Origin: Thinopyrum elongatum
Taxonomy: Eukaryota; Streptophyta; Magnoliopsida; Poales; Poaceae
Assembly: GCA_011799875.1 (NCBI GenBank)
Contig: CM022300.1
Coordinates: forward strand, 168,843,837 to 168,907,836
Direction of reading: 5' to 3'
DNA length: 64,000 nt
Shown here: positions 44,204-55,089 of the stretch, piece after piece
Numbering within the stretch: position 1 is the stretch's first letter
Layout of the letters: each line of letters starts with the position of its first letter
Translations under genes and position numbers: made by a program
The notes under the pieces: model-generated
What the model was told of the DNA's origin: nothing
What the model saw: the letters and a program-made list of their open reading frames with translations, nothing else
Database searches by the model: none

Positions 44204-45081
44204 ATCCTTCAGAGGTTCGAACTCTGGGGTGCGTGCGAAGAACTCGTCCTCCCCAGTCTGCCTACTCGCTAATCTCACAGCCTAGCTTGACGAACTGTAA
44301 GGAAAAGAGACACAGCAGTTTACCCAGGTTTGGGCCACCTTGTGGTGTAAAACCCTACTCTTGCTTTGTGGTGGATTGGCCTCGAGGGGCTGAGGATGAA
44401 CTAGTACAGTGGCGAACAGTCTCAGGAGGAGAGGTGTTCTTGAGCTCGAATGAGCTGGTGGAGTGAGGGCGATCTGAATGATCTGTCCGGGGGTCCGATC
44501 CTTCTCTACGGTGGTGGCTAAGTCCTATTTATAGTGGCCTTGGTCCTCTTCCCAAATGAAAGGCGGGAAGGGATCCCACAACGGCCAAATTCGAAGGGAG
44601 ACATCTAGTACATGCTATCCTGACAAAAGTATTCTTTGCCTGCAAAAGCCTCTGGTCGTGACGCCGTGGTGGGCTCGGTGGTGACCTCCGTCCTGCCGTC
44701 CTGGCGGTCTTGGTCTTGTTGCATGGGAAAGGAAACCTTTGGCTGATTCCTCGGGACTCCGCGCCTACGCTTGCCTCTTTAGCACCAAAGAGGAAACTGG
44801 TACACTACGCCCGCTGGCGCCCGCCTGGCCTTGATCGTCATGGCTCACATCATCCGGACCTCATGAGGTGAGGCTTGCATAGAACTCTCCGCTCCTCAGG
44901 AGCCAGCCTGAGGGGGCCGCTCCCCGTGGAGGTCTTGGTGTTGTCCGCCTTGCGAGGCTTGGCCCCTCGCAGGGTCTTGAGTTGTTGTCGTTGAAGTTGG
45001 GCCATACCAGGCCGTCGATGGAGCCACGCGGTGGGCCGCAGGCAGGCAAGCCTGGGTACCCCCGTTCCCAGAACGCCGACA
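44204..45081 (-). repeat. Left (3') LTR of element I, outer end truncated
   Basis: It aligns with the LTRs at 51508 and 54189 from CCGCAAATCCTTCAGAGG onward and ends CGCCGACA at 45081. The first bases (TGTCGGATTTCGGGTT) are missing, with a CCGCAAA overlap at the junction with element H. It holds a TTTATAG string on its minus strand near 44527 and the shared LTR block at 44317-44377. Confidence 0.82.
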
Positions 45082-45104
45082 GTAGCCCCTGGGCCCAAGG
45101 CGGG
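45082..45104 (-). promoter_or_regulatory. Polypurine tract of element I
   Basis: On the minus strand the bases before the LTR read GGGCCCAGGGGCTAC, nearly the same as in element A. This marks the left LTR as the 3' LTR. Confidence 0.65.
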
Positions 45105-45374
45105 CTCGAACTTGGCTTCGAGGTGAAGCCAAGGGGCAAGTGCGGAGCACCGCGGGCCCTAACCGCCTGCGGCCTTGGTCGACGCGTGGCGATTGATGGG
45201 ACGTGGGCGTCTCCGCTTCCCCACGCCGCCTCGGCAACTGTCCCTGGCTGACAAAAAGGCTGGCGCTTGCCGCTGAGCCTTCATTGCCTTTCTTCCATCT
45301 TGCTCCAGATCCCCTTCTCCTTCTGCTTAGTGCGCCTCTAGATATGCTGAATCCTTTCCCCGGACTCGCCACCG

Positions 45375-46685
45375 ATGGCCACCGACAAGGCGAAGTCATC
45401 GGCCTCCGCCACGCGCTCGGCTCCTTGGTTTGAGCCGGCCTTGAGCGCGTTCTCCATCGCCGAGGAGAAGCACCTTGCCGCCATGCTCCCGCTGACGGCG
45501 GGCGGTGACAATGAGGGAGGGGAGACGGTGCTCCGGGTCGGCTCCGCCCATCCGGAAGCCTTGGGTGACACCTTCTACCCCTTCTTCCTACACAGCATCT
45601 TCGCTGGGCTTGTTCCCCCTTTCTCCCGTTTCTTCTATGCTGTCCTCGACCACTATGGTCTCCACGCCCTCCATCTTCATCCCAACTCCTTCCTCCTCCT
45701 GTCGATCTTTGCCTTCTACTGCGAAGCGTTCGTGGGGGTGATGCCCTCTGTCGTGCTGTTCCGCCACTTCTTCTACCTCCAGATAAGCAGCGGCCAGTGC
45801 TCTGGGTACGCCAGCTTCATCGCGGCCAACGGCAGCAACGCAATCTCGTGGGCCGGGAAGAAGGTTGAGGACTTCCGGAACAAGTGGATCTTCATGGACG
45901 CCAAGCGCTCCCACGCTCGGCTGGAGCTGCCGACCATGCTGCCAACGCCCCAGGATCGCTGGGCTCACGAGAAGCTCACCGACCCCAGGGCGGAGCAGTT
46001 GCTGGAGAGGATGACGGCCGACCTAAAGGCGGAGGACCCGAAGGCGGAGAAGCTAACAGGGGCCATGATCGTCAAGGAGTTCCTGACGCAGCGCCTGGCT
46101 CCCCTCCAAGCGCACTCGCGCCCCCTGTGGAGCTTCAAGGGCGTGGAAGACGACCTCCGGTTACGCCCGGACAACTTGTCTGACGATGAGCTGAGCAAGG
46201 TCGTGCGCACCTTGCTCAGGAAGGACCATGGTGGCCCCTCGGACGGCCATCTCCTGTTGTCCCGTCGCGCCGACGGGAAGAAGATAGCCGCTACCATGCC
46301 TGTCTTCAACGAGCGGGGGCTCATGCCACTGGAGCCTTCCCTGCCCACAGGCTCCCCGATGCCGATGTCCTCCGGTGATCCCTCCGGGGAGGAGGAGAAC
46401 GAGAGCTCGGAGGCGACCTTGGAGGAGGTGGGGGAGACTTCTCCCCCACGGTGGAGCGAGCTCCTCCGCGCCTTCACTGACGACGACACCGACGAGCACC
46501 CAGTCAGGGAGTCACCGTGCTCCGCCGGGGTCACCACGAGGTCCAGGGGCACCCCTCCGAAGAGGCTGAAGCAGGGAGTCCCAAAGAAGGACAGGCCGTC
46601 GTTGCTTCCCCAAGGTGGCGCCTCTGCCCCACCGTCGGCCGCTGCTACCACAGAAGTCGCTCCTCATGAGCCGCCCAGGCCCTGA
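45375..46685 (+). CDS. Antisense ORF of element I: intact 436-residue 'Transposase_28'-like protein
   Basis: This is an uninterrupted reading from ATG (MATDKAKSSASATRS) to TGA, the longest ORF in the window, on the strand opposite to gag and RT. Residues ~75-150 (FYPFFLHSIFAGLVPPF, HALHLHPNSFLLLSIFAFYC, EAFVGVMPSVVLFRHFFYLQ) match the plant family named putative gypsy-type transposon in Pfam. The middle is a charged helical region (LLERMTADLKAEDPKAEKL), and the C-terminus is acidic, then Pro/Ser-rich. The same N-terminal domain is in element A, where a coiled coil follows; here that part is gone. Function unknown; nuclear or nucleic-acid roles cannot be claimed from sequence. Confidence 0.7.
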   Translation: MATDKAKSSASATRSAPWFEPALSAFSIAEEKHLAAMLPLTAGGDNEGGETVLRVGSAHPEALGDTFYPFFLHSIFAGLVPPFSRFFYAVLDHYGLHALHLHPNSFLLLSIFAFYCEAFVGVMPSVVLFRHFFYLQISSGQCSGYASFIAANGSNAISWAGKKVEDFRNKWIFMDAKRSHARLELPTMLPTPQDRWAHEKLTDPRAEQLLERMTADLKAEDPKAEKLTGAMIVKEFLTQRLAPLQAHSRPLWSFKGVEDDLRLRPDNLSDDELSKVVRTLLRKDHGGPSDGHLLLSRRADGKKIAATMPVFNERGLMPLEPSLPTGSPMPMSSGDPSGEEENESSEATLEEVGETSPPRWSELLRAFTDDDTDEHPVRESPCSAGVTTRSRGTPPKRLKQGVPKKDRPSLLPQGGASAPPSAAATTEVAPHEPPRP

Positions 46686-47020
46686 ACCTCGGGAGGCTCT
46701 GGGGGCCCGGGGGGCTCGCGAGGATCCATCTCCTCCTCTGACAGGATCGCCTGGCTTCTGGCCTCATGAGCCGCGAGGACGCCCCGCATGTGGCGCTGGA
46801 GTGCAGCAGCTGCGCTCGACAAGCCCAAAGGCATGCGAACATAGCTGTGAGGGGGACCCTCGCACCGACCAACGCGGGACGGCCAGAAGCGCTCCTGAGA
46901 TGCGGCCCTGTTGAGCCCTGGGATGTTGACGCAGACACGTAGCTCGATGTCCTCATCGGGACAAGGAGCCGCGCCGAGTGGTGGGCGATGGTCGCCTCTC
47001 ACCTCGGCCAAACGATACAC
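46664..47020 (-). pseudogene. Degenerate RT-like fragment of element I
   Basis: The minus strand reads DEDIELRVCVNIPGLNRAAS, then ERFWPSRVG, then HSYVRMPLGLSSAAAALQRH and GVLAAHEARS. The order imitates gypsy RT (cv.CVD...LN.A, ..PFPLPR., ..Y..MPFGL..A.AT.Q) but the segment with FLDAYSG is absent and the aspartate after VCV is an asparagine. It is either a deleted and diverged RT or an unusual relative. It overlaps the 3' end of the antisense ORF by about 20 bp. Confidence 0.42.
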
Positions 47021-47210
47021 CGCAACCCTACCTACAGCTCAGCAGAGAGGTCCCCGTCGGTCTACCGCCTAAGCGCAAGGGGGTCTTGGGCCATCGCCCC
47101 TCGCCCTCCGGGTCGTTGCGTGCAGGGCGAACCAGGCTACACCACTACCAGATGGTGCCGGCCCAGCCTGGCCGCCAGGCTGAACTGGACGTCTGACAGA
47201 GCTTTCGGCT

Positions 47211-50185
47211 GATGCTATGATGCAGAGTGCCCATAACTGTTCCCACATGATGGTTAGTGCTATCAGGCTAGAGGCCTACTCAGATCAAATATCCAAATCA
47301 TTAGCGGACTAGGGGTTTGCGGTAACGAGCAGAGACTCACGATCGATGTGACCCCGTCGCCCCGTCTCGAGGACTTGCGGCAAGGGCCAAGAATGCCCGG
47401 CTGCGCCTCGTATTCATATCTCGGGCAACCTCTAGGTCAACCCGTCTCCACAACACTCGCCACTTAGGCTCACGCGGGTACCCCTCAGGGTCGACCCACC
47501 TTTCCATGTAACAGTGTAAAGTCCAAGTATTCGTGTGTCCATAACATCAGGGGAATCCGAGGTATCACCCTCGTTGGATTCCTACTTGATGTATCTGTCA
47601 AGATGAACTCGGAGGAATCACCTTCGATGGGTTCACACTTGATGTGTTGCATGACAGGGTCATATCGGAAGTGGAGAAGGAGGAATCACCCTCGATGACC
47701 ATGACCGAATAGCTACTCTACATAGTTAACATCAGGAGTGCTATACGAGGTATCACCCTCGGCACTCGATAGTAACGCTGTAGTGTCGTACAACCAAGGG
47801 GGGGTGTAGTGCAGTGCCGGGGTCTGGTTGTCGATCCCGTTGTTCGAGTCATCTGATAATCCAGCGGGGCAACTGGGACAAGTGGGGTCTCTGGTAGGTC
47901 TCTACCCAGCCTATACTAAGCAGTTTAGGATAAGCAGGTAAGGTAACAATAGCAGGTTACAATAAACAGGCTATGCATAAGAATAGGTAAAGCAGTAGCA
48001 GCAGCATTTCTAATGCAAGCATGAGAGAGAAAGAATAGGAGATATTGGTATGCTCAAGGGGGGGTGCTTGCCTGGTTGCTCGGCGGCAAAGGCAAGGTCG
48101 TCAACGGTGTCGTCGGGATCCTGAGCTGTGTCGGTCTCGGGAAATGCATCTGTAGTGGGGTCTACCGAGAGAGAAGAGGGGGAAGAAACAGTAAATATAA
48201 AGCAAACAAGAGCATGACATGACAATGCGCAGTGCTAGGGGTGTTCTGACGCGGTGCTACACGATATAGGTGAAGAGGGAAACCCATCCGGGAATGTATT
48301 CCTGGTTCCGAACAAATGTCGGACAGGTGACCGAAGGGGGAATGTTGCATGTTCACTATGCTAGGGATGTTTGGCATATGAACGGACTGCGTATTCGGAT
48401 TCGTCTCGTTGTTCTGAGCAACTTTCATGTACAAAGTTTTTCGATCCGAGCTACGGTTTATTTTATTTGATTTTCTAAAGTTTTAAACATTTTCTGAAAT
48501 TGTTTTTAGTTATTAAATCTGAATTATCCAAAACAGTAGAAATACTTTTTATACTTAGAGCCACCTAGCCTATTAGAATGACAGGTGGGGTCCAGTGGCT
48601 GAGTCAGCATGCACAGTCAGCAAGTCAACAGTCAAAGTGTTGACTGGGGTCAAACATGAACAGTGCCAGTGGGGACCCACATGTCATACTCACAGATCCA
48701 GTTAACAGTTTTTGTTTAAACTAAACCAAATTAGTTAGTGGCCTCGGGCCCAGTAGTCAGTGGAGTTAGCAGGGGGTTTAGTGGCTAATGACACCACGTT
48801 AGCAGTTAACGGCGGCTAACCGCCGGTGCTAAACATGAGCACCGGATTTGCCCGTCCAGCCAACTCCGGTGACCATTTGTCGCGTGGTTTGGTCCGGCAT
48901 GATCCTGGGATCGAGCCGCGTCGATGGGTAGTGGCCACGGGCATGGAGACGGCCGGAGTCGAGCGCAACATCCACAATGGCGGCGGCGGCGCTAGGTGAT
49001 TGCTCGTGCTTGCGATTCTGGTTAGCTAGCGAGCGAGCAGAGGGGCCGGCTAGATCCAGCGGAGCTCCTCGAGCACACGTGCATCACCAGGGTAAGCGAC
49101 GAAGCTCAGTAGTGATGTAGCTGATAGCCACGGCGGCAATGAGAGCTCGGCTTCGTCGGGAGCTACTTACGGTGCACGGGAGAGAGTGGGGGCAGTCGAG
49201 GAGGAGCAGGTCTCACAGCGGGATCAGCAGGGGGCTCAGGGGAGCCAGAGGGGTCCTCACCGAAGCGGATCAACGGCGGAAGTGGTGGCGGCCGAAGGGG
49301 AAGAAGATAGTCGATGGCGGCGATGCGGGGTAGTACTGCTCGAGGCCGACCTTGTAGGCGACGTGGGCGACGCCGATGGAGCTCGTGGACGCGAAGAGAG
49401 GCCGCGGGAGCGTCGGTTGCTGCGGCGGAGCAAGCAGCATGGCGATGGCCATGCTCGGCTGTGTCAGATCTCGGGAGAGGAGCAGGCCAGAGGGGCGAGT
49501 GGGAGTGGGTGGAGCAGGGGGAGAGGACCGAGGAGGCGGGGGGGGGGTCCTGGGCGGCCTTATCAACCGGGGCGAGTTCCTGTAGAGCTGCTGTCGAACG
49601 CAGGAGAGGGGGGGCCGGCGCGGCGGTTGCACAGGTGCTGACGTGCGAGGAGAGAGGAAGAAGGTGAGGGACGACCGCGGTGGGCTGGGCCACGACCATT
49701 GTGCGGCTGTGGGCTTAAGCGCACAGTTGCACTTTCCATTTTCTCTTTTCTTTTTCCAACTTTCTCTAACAGCTTCTGTTTGCATTTTATTTAGCTAGTA
49801 ATTGACTTTTATAAAGTATGCCACTGGTGAATTTAATTACTCTGTCATATACAGTACTGCCACAAAAAGTTTGGAGGCAATATCATTTCAATTGAATTTT
49901 GCATAAATAGAAACGGATTTAAATCTTGCTGTTTAGGTACTGTTTTAGTTGCTAGGGTCATTTTGGGAATCTTAATAATGTTGATTTTATTTTTACAACA
50001 GCTTTGGGATTATTTGCAATAACATGAACTATTTTGTTTAATTATTTGAATAAGTTTTTATTTGACTTGCATTTTAAATTTGAATTTGACTTTGATTTGA
50101 GTCAAGTAGCATTTTGGCTTAGTAAAGTAAAATGACATGGCATGATTAGCATGAGGTCACTGTAGTTAACCCCTGGGGTGTTACA
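47211..50185 (-). mobile_element. LTR-like block with TGTAACACCCC terminus, left end uncertain
   Basis: Its right edge on the minus strand is TGTAACACCCCAGGGGTTAA at 50185. It breaks the gag of element I, which resumes at 50186 with CTTGTCTTCTGGG. The ~3 kb include a GC-rich Pro-coding-like stretch (49140-49700) with no protein I recognise, TGACAGGTGGGGTCCA-type text, and four short hairpins at 47559-47761. It is probably one long LTR, or an LTR plus leader, of another gypsy family. The left boundary is placed only by where element I sequence stops. Confidence 0.5.
47555..47765. repeat. Four spaced hairpins CGAGGtATCACCCTCG
   Basis: CGAGGTATCACCCTCG at about 47560 and 47748, and GGAGGAATCACC(T/C)TCG at about 47612 and 47680, each have 4-5-bp arms (CGAGG/CCTCG) around a six-base loop. 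They are separated by 50-70 bp of partly similar text (TTGATGTAT, TTGATGTGT). Confidence 0.6.
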
Positions 50186-51435
50186 CTTGTCTTCTGGGTC
50201 AGCCCCTAGGAGCTCCAGGAGAGAAAGGCGACCTTCCTCAGCTCTCGCACACTTGGTTGCCTTGTTGAACATCTCCAGAGCCGTGCATTGGTCCTCATGT
50301 ATGGCGAGCTCCTCCTTCATATTGACGTCGCGGACGCCATCAGTGAACACTGAGATGATGGCCTCGTCCGACACCTTGGGGATCTTGAGGCGGACGCTGT
50401 TGAAGCGCTGGATGTACTTCTACAAGGTCTCCCCTGGCTGCTGCTTGATGCGCCGGAGGTCACCCGCAGCCGGTGGACGGTTGCGAGTGCCCTGGAAGTT
50501 GGCGACGATACGCTCTCGCATTTCATCCCAGGAGGAGATCGATCCCGCGGGCAGGTTCAGGAGCCACGAGCGTGCACCTTCCTTGAGGGCCATCGGAAAC
50601 CAGTTTGCCATAACCTTCTCGTCGCCATTGGCTGCCTCGATGCTTAGCTCGTAGAGCTGCAGGAACTCAGCAGGGTCGGGGGTGCTGTCGTAGCGCGGAG
50701 GCAGGTCGGGCTTGAACTTCCCCAGGCAGACGACGCTGTGTAGCTCCGGAGTGAATGCACGGCAACCCGTTGTGGTCACGGGAGCCTATCGTGGACGTGG
50801 AGCCCGGTCTTGGCGCTCGCGCACCACCGCTGCAGGCGGCGCGCGGTCTTGACGTGGCAGTGCTGGGAGTGCACGAGCATCTTCTTTCGGCCGCTGCACC
50901 CTGGCAGCTTTCCTCTTCACGCGCCGGCGCCCTGCGCGGCGGGTCGCGCCGCAGGGCCTCGCGCCTTGATCTGAGGGCGAGGTCTTGATGGGGAGGTGGA
51001 GGAGGTGCTCCGTGGGCTACGTCACCCGCAGCAGGCGGCAGGTGAGGCAGCGAGCGAGACGATGCGCGAGAGTCCCCGGCGGCACTGACAAGCTCAACGA
51101 TGCGGTCCAGCCAGTCTTCGTAGAGGTCGTCGACTGGGCGGTAGCGCAGGAGCTCACGCGCCATGAGAAGCACAGCCTGCGCGTTCGCCAGCCCGCAACG
51201 AGCATGACACGACGAACCAGCCGGAGTCAGCGACGGGGTGGCAGTGCGCCCATCCCGCCGCATAGAAAGGGTGCAGCGACGAAGCTTGCTGCTCATGCCC
51301 CGCGGGGCCGGTGGTGGCGTTCGCCACTAGAGACGGGGGACGGCAAGGGCAGACGTCACCCGCAGGCACTGTCTGAGCGACGCGGGCGGCGAGGGCTGCC
51401 CGGCGGTCAGCACGAGCTCGACGAGCGTCAGCCAT
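50186..51435 (-). pseudogene. gag of element I (left unit), truncated
   Basis: The start is the ATG at 51435 on the minus strand (MADARRARADRRAALAARVA). Later come LVSAAGDSR, the capsid motif FKPDLPPRYDSTPDPAEFLQ, LYELSIEAANGDEKVMANWF, SWLLNLPAGSISSWDEMRER and AIHEDQCTALEMFNKATKCA. Frameshifts and a stop near 50420 break it. The zinc-knuckle part is cut off at 50186 by the TGTAACACCCC-type LTR. The copy at 52589-54116 keeps that part. Confidence 0.78.
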
Positions 51436-51484
51436 GGAAGCGGTGGAGCGATGGTGGATCGACCGGCGGAAGAGAGGCTCCGAC

Positions 51485-51507
51485 GCACCCCTACCTAGGA
51501 CGCCAAA
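51485..51507 (-). promoter_or_regulatory. Primer-binding site, left unit of element I
   Basis: On the minus strand it reads TTTGGCGTCCTAGGTAGGGG, two changes from the undamaged TTTGGCGCGCCAGGTAGGGG form. Confidence 0.7.
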
Positions 51508-52400
51508 TGTCGGATTTCGGGTTCCGCAAACCCTTGAGAGGTTCAAACTCTAGGGTGCGTGCGAAGAACTCTTCCTCCCTAGTCTGCCTACTCGCTAATC
51601 TCACAGCCTAGCTCGACGAACTGTAAGGAAAAGAGACACAACAGTTTACCCAGGTTCAGGCCACCTTGCGGTGTAAAACCCTACTCCTGCTTTGTGGTGG
51701 ATTGGCCTCGAGGGGCTGAGGATGAACTAGTACAGTGGCAAACAGCCTCAGGAGGAGAGGTGTTCTTGAGGTCGAAAGAGCTGGTGGAGTGAGGGTGATC
51801 TAAATGATCTATCCGGGGGTCCGATCCCTCTCTACGGTGGTGGCTAAGTCCTATTTATAGTGGCCTTGGTCCTCTTCCCAAATGAAAGGCGGGAAGGGAT
51901 CCCACAACGGCCAAATTCGAAGGGAGACATCTAGTACATGCTATCCTGACAAAAGTAGTCTTCGCCTGCAAAAGCCTCTGGTCGTGACGCCATGGTGGGC
52001 TCGGTGGTGACCTCCGTCCTGGCGGTCTTGGTCTTGTTGCACGGGAATGGAAACCTTTGGCTGATTCCTCGGGACTCCTCGCTTGCGCTTGCCTCTTTAG
52101 CACCAAAGAGGAAACTGGTACACTGCACCCGCTGGCGCCCTCCTGGCCTTGGTCGTCATGGCTCACGTCATCCGAACCTCATGAGGTGAGGCTTGCATAG
52201 AACTCTCTGCTCCTCAGGAGCCAGCCTGAGGTGGCCGCTCCCCGTGGAGGTCTTGGTGTCATCCGCCGCAGGAGGCTTCGCCCCTCGGGAGGGTCTTGAG
52301 TTGTTGTTGTTGAAGCTGGGCTGTACTAGGCCGTCGATGGAGCCACGCCGTGGGCCGCAGGCAGGCAAGTCTGGGTACCCCCATTCCCAGAATGCCGACA
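51508..52400 (-). repeat. Middle LTR of element I
   Basis: TGTCGGATTTCGGG to ATGCCGACA, 893 bp. The primer site and gag lie on its left, so it is the 5' LTR of the left unit. On its right only GTA of the expected polypurine tract remains before a deletion that brings in the end of the second gag. Confidence 0.85.
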
Positions 52401-52588
52401 GTATGGGCAAGGGGGCTACGCTCAGGTAATGCCTGGCGTACGCCACCATGCCAGGTCCCTCGGACCTGTTCTTCGCGCATCCCTCCCGAGCGAAAGCCCG
52501 GCGAGTACAGGTATGGGGGTTTTTGTTCGTACGTCAAGGTGGACTCCTGGGCATCGCGACTCAGGAGCCTAACTGGCCATGTAGCTCC
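52401..52588. other. Deletion junction between middle LTR and second gag
   Basis: After GTA, the sequence reads TGGGCAAGGGGGCTACGC, not the polypurine tract, and then runs into gag 3' sequence. Pol, the antisense ORF and the 3' UTR of the right unit are missing, a deletion of several kilobases judged from element A. Confidence 0.6.
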
Positions 52589-54116
52589 TCACCCCTTGGT
52601 CTCGTTGGCCCGTGTCCAGCGTCCTCCACCTCGGCCTCCTCCGCGGCCGTAGCCTCGGTCTCTGCGCTCAGGGCGACGGCCCAGGCGCCCATCGCAGATG
52701 GCCCTGAGCTCCTGGCAGTCGTTGGTGTTGTGGGTGTGCACTTTGTGGAAGACACAGAATGGGCGGCTGCCCTTGGATGACTCTGGATGGTCACAGCCGC
52801 GCTTCATCTCTGGTTCGGCCGCGAGCACGGCCTGTCCCTTGCGCTTCACGTCCTTGGCTTTGGCCTTCTTGTCTTCTGGATCGGCCCCTGGGAGCTCCAG
52901 GAGAGAGAGGCGACCTTCCTCAGCTCTCGCACACTTGGTTGCCATGTTGAACATCTCCAGAGCCGTGCACAAGTCCTCATGTATGGCGAGCTCCTCTTTC
53001 ATCTTGACGTCGCAGATGCCATCAGTGAACGCCGAGATGATGGCCTCATTCGACACCTTGGGGATCTTGAGGCGGACGCTGTTGAAGCGTTGTATGTACT
53101 TCTGCAAGGTCTCTCATGCTGCTGCTTGATGCGCCGCAAGTCACCCGCAGCCGAAGGACAGTCGCGAGTGCCCTGGAAGTTGGCGACGAAACGCTATCGC
53201 ATTTCGTCCCAGGAGGAGATCGATCCCGCGGGCAGGTTCAGGAGCCACGAGCGCGCACCATCCTTGAGGGCCATGGGAAACCAGTTTGCCATAACCTTCT
53301 CGTCGCCGTTGGCTGCCTCGATGCTGAGCTCGTAGAGCTGCAGGAACTCGGCAGGGTCGGGGGTGCCGTCGTAGCGTGGAGGCAGGTCGGGCTTGAACTT
53401 CCCCAGCCAGACGACGCTGCGTAGCTCCGGAGTGAATGCGCGGCAACCCGCTGTGGTCACAGGAACCCGTCGTGGAGGTGGAGCCTGGTCTTGGCACTCA
53501 CGCGCCACCGCTGCAGGCGGCGCGTTGTCTTGACGTGGCGGTGCTGGGAGTGCACGAGCATCTTCATGCGGCCGCTGCACCACCTGGCAGCTTTCCTCTT
53601 CACGCGTTGACGCCCTGCGCAGCGGGTCACGCCGTGGGGCCTCGCGCCTTGGCCCGAGGGCGACGTCTGGATGGGGAGGTGGAGGAGGTGCTCCATGGGC
53701 CACGTCACCCACAATAGGCGGCGGGTGAGGCAGCGAGCGAGACGGTGCAGGAGAGTGCCTGGCGGCGCTGACAAGCTCGGCGATGTGGTCCAGCCAGTCT
53801 TCGTAGAGGTCGTCGACGGGGTGGTAGCGCAGGAGCTCGCGCGCAATGAGCAACACAACCTGCGCGTTCGTCAGCCCACGACAAGCATGAGATGACGAAC
53901 CAGCCGGAGTCAGCGACGGGGTGGTGGTGCGCTCATCCCGCCGCACAGAAGGGTGCAGCGATGAAGCTTGCTGCTTGTGCCCCGCGGGGCCGGTGGCGGT
54001 GTTTACCACTGGAGACAGGGACGACGAGGGCAGCCGTCACTCGCTGGTGCTGGCTGAGCGACGCGGGCGGCGAGGGTGGCCCGGCGCTCAGCAGGAGCTC
54101 GACGAGCGTCAGCCAT
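52589..54116 (-). pseudogene. gag of element I (right unit), nearly full length, frameshifted
   Basis: The minus-strand start is at 54116 (MADARRA type). It carries the capsid signature FKPDLPPRYDGTPDPAEFLQ, MANWFPMALKDGARSWLLNL, SSWDEMR, then after a frameshift near 53110-53190 KYIQRFNSVRLKIPKVSNEA, MEVELAIHED-like text and AKAKDVKRKGQA. A zinc-knuckle-like region C..H....H...DC (CVFHKVHTHNTNDCQEL) follows and the end is Arg/Gly-rich (RGYGRGGGRGGGRW). It packages element RNA in virus-like particles in active relatives. Confidence 0.8.
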
Positions 54117-54165
54117 GGAAGCGGTGGAATGGTGGTTGATCGACCGGCGGGGGAGAGGCTCCGAC

Positions 54166-54188
54166 GCACCGCTACCTAGTGCGCCAAA
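54166..54188 (-). promoter_or_regulatory. Primer-binding site, right unit of element I
   Basis: Minus strand TTTGGCGCACTAGGTAGCGG, three changes from the intact form in elements C and M. Confidence 0.68.
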
Positions 54189-55089
54189 TGTCGGATTTCG
54201 GGTTCCACAAACCCTTGAGAGGTTTGAACTCTTGGGTGCGTGGGAAGAACTCGTCCTCCCCAGTCTGCCTACTCACTAATCTCACAGCCTAGCTCGACGA
54301 ACTGTAAGGAAAAGAGACAGAACAGTTTACCCAGATTCAGGCCACCTTGCGGTGTAAAACTCTACTCCTGCTTTGTGGTGGATTGGCCTCGAGGGGCTGA
54401 GGATGAACTAGTACAGTGGCGAACAGCCTCAGGAGGAGAGGTGTTCTTGAGCTCAAATGAGCTGGTGGAGTGAGGGCAATCTAAATGATCTGTCTGGGGG
54501 TCCAATCCCTCTCTAAGGTGGTGGCTAAGTCGTATTTATAGTAGCCTTGGTCCTCTTCCCAAATGAAAGGCGGGAAGGGATCCCACAACGGCCAAATTCG
54601 AAGGGAGACAACTAGTACATGCTATCCTGACAAAAGTAGTCTTCGCCTGCAAAAGCCTCTTGTCGTGACGCCATGGTGGGCTCGGTGGTGACCTTCGTCC
54701 TATCGTCCTGGCAGTCTTGGTCTTGTTGCACGGGAATGGAAACCTTTGGCTGATTCCTCGGGACTCCGCGCCCGCGCTTGCCTATTTAGCACCAAAGAGG
54801 AAACTGGTACACTGCGCCTGCTGGCGCTCGCCTGACCTTGGTCGTCATGGCTCACGTCATCCGGACCTCACGAGGTGAGGCTTGCATAGAACTCTCCGCT
54901 CCTCAGGAGCCAGCCTGAGGGGGCCGCTCCCAGTGGAGGTCTTGGTGTCATCCGCCTCGCGAGGCTTGGCCCCTTGCGAGGGTCTTGAGTTTTTGTCATT
55001 GATGCTGGGCCGTACAAGGCCGTCGATGGAGCCACACCGTGGGCCGCAGGCAGGCAAGTTTGGGTACCCCAGTTCCTAGAACGCCGACA
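54189..55089 (-). repeat. Right LTR of element I
   Basis: TGTCGGATTTCGGG to CGCCGACA, 901 bp. Immediately after it the LTR of element H resumes (AAAACAAGCAAAAAAC). The shared block is at 54325-54385. Confidence 0.86.

Larger units (their letters stand above)
44204..55089 (-). mobile_element. Element I: composite gypsy element with three LTRs
   Basis: LTRs lie at 44204-45081, 51508-52400 and 54189-55089, all in the same orientation. The left unit has a polypurine tract, an antisense ORF, an RT-like scrap, a foreign LTR-like block and gag with primer site. The right unit has only gag and primer site. This LTR-body-LTR-body-LTR layout is what unequal recombination between LTRs produces. The left LTR lacks about 20 terminal bases where it meets element H, so no target duplication can be read. 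Confidence 0.78.

Noticed and set aside
45965..46651. 228-codon Ser-rich frame opposite to the antisense ORF of element I
   Set aside because: It mirrors a well supported coding frame in GC-rich DNA. The motif-bearing plus-strand frame explains the sequence.
49163..49699. Long overlapping open frames on both strands, Pro/Ala/Arg-rich
   Set aside because: They lie in a GC-rich part of an LTR-like block, overlap in several frames and have no recognisable motif. Such open frames are expected from base composition.
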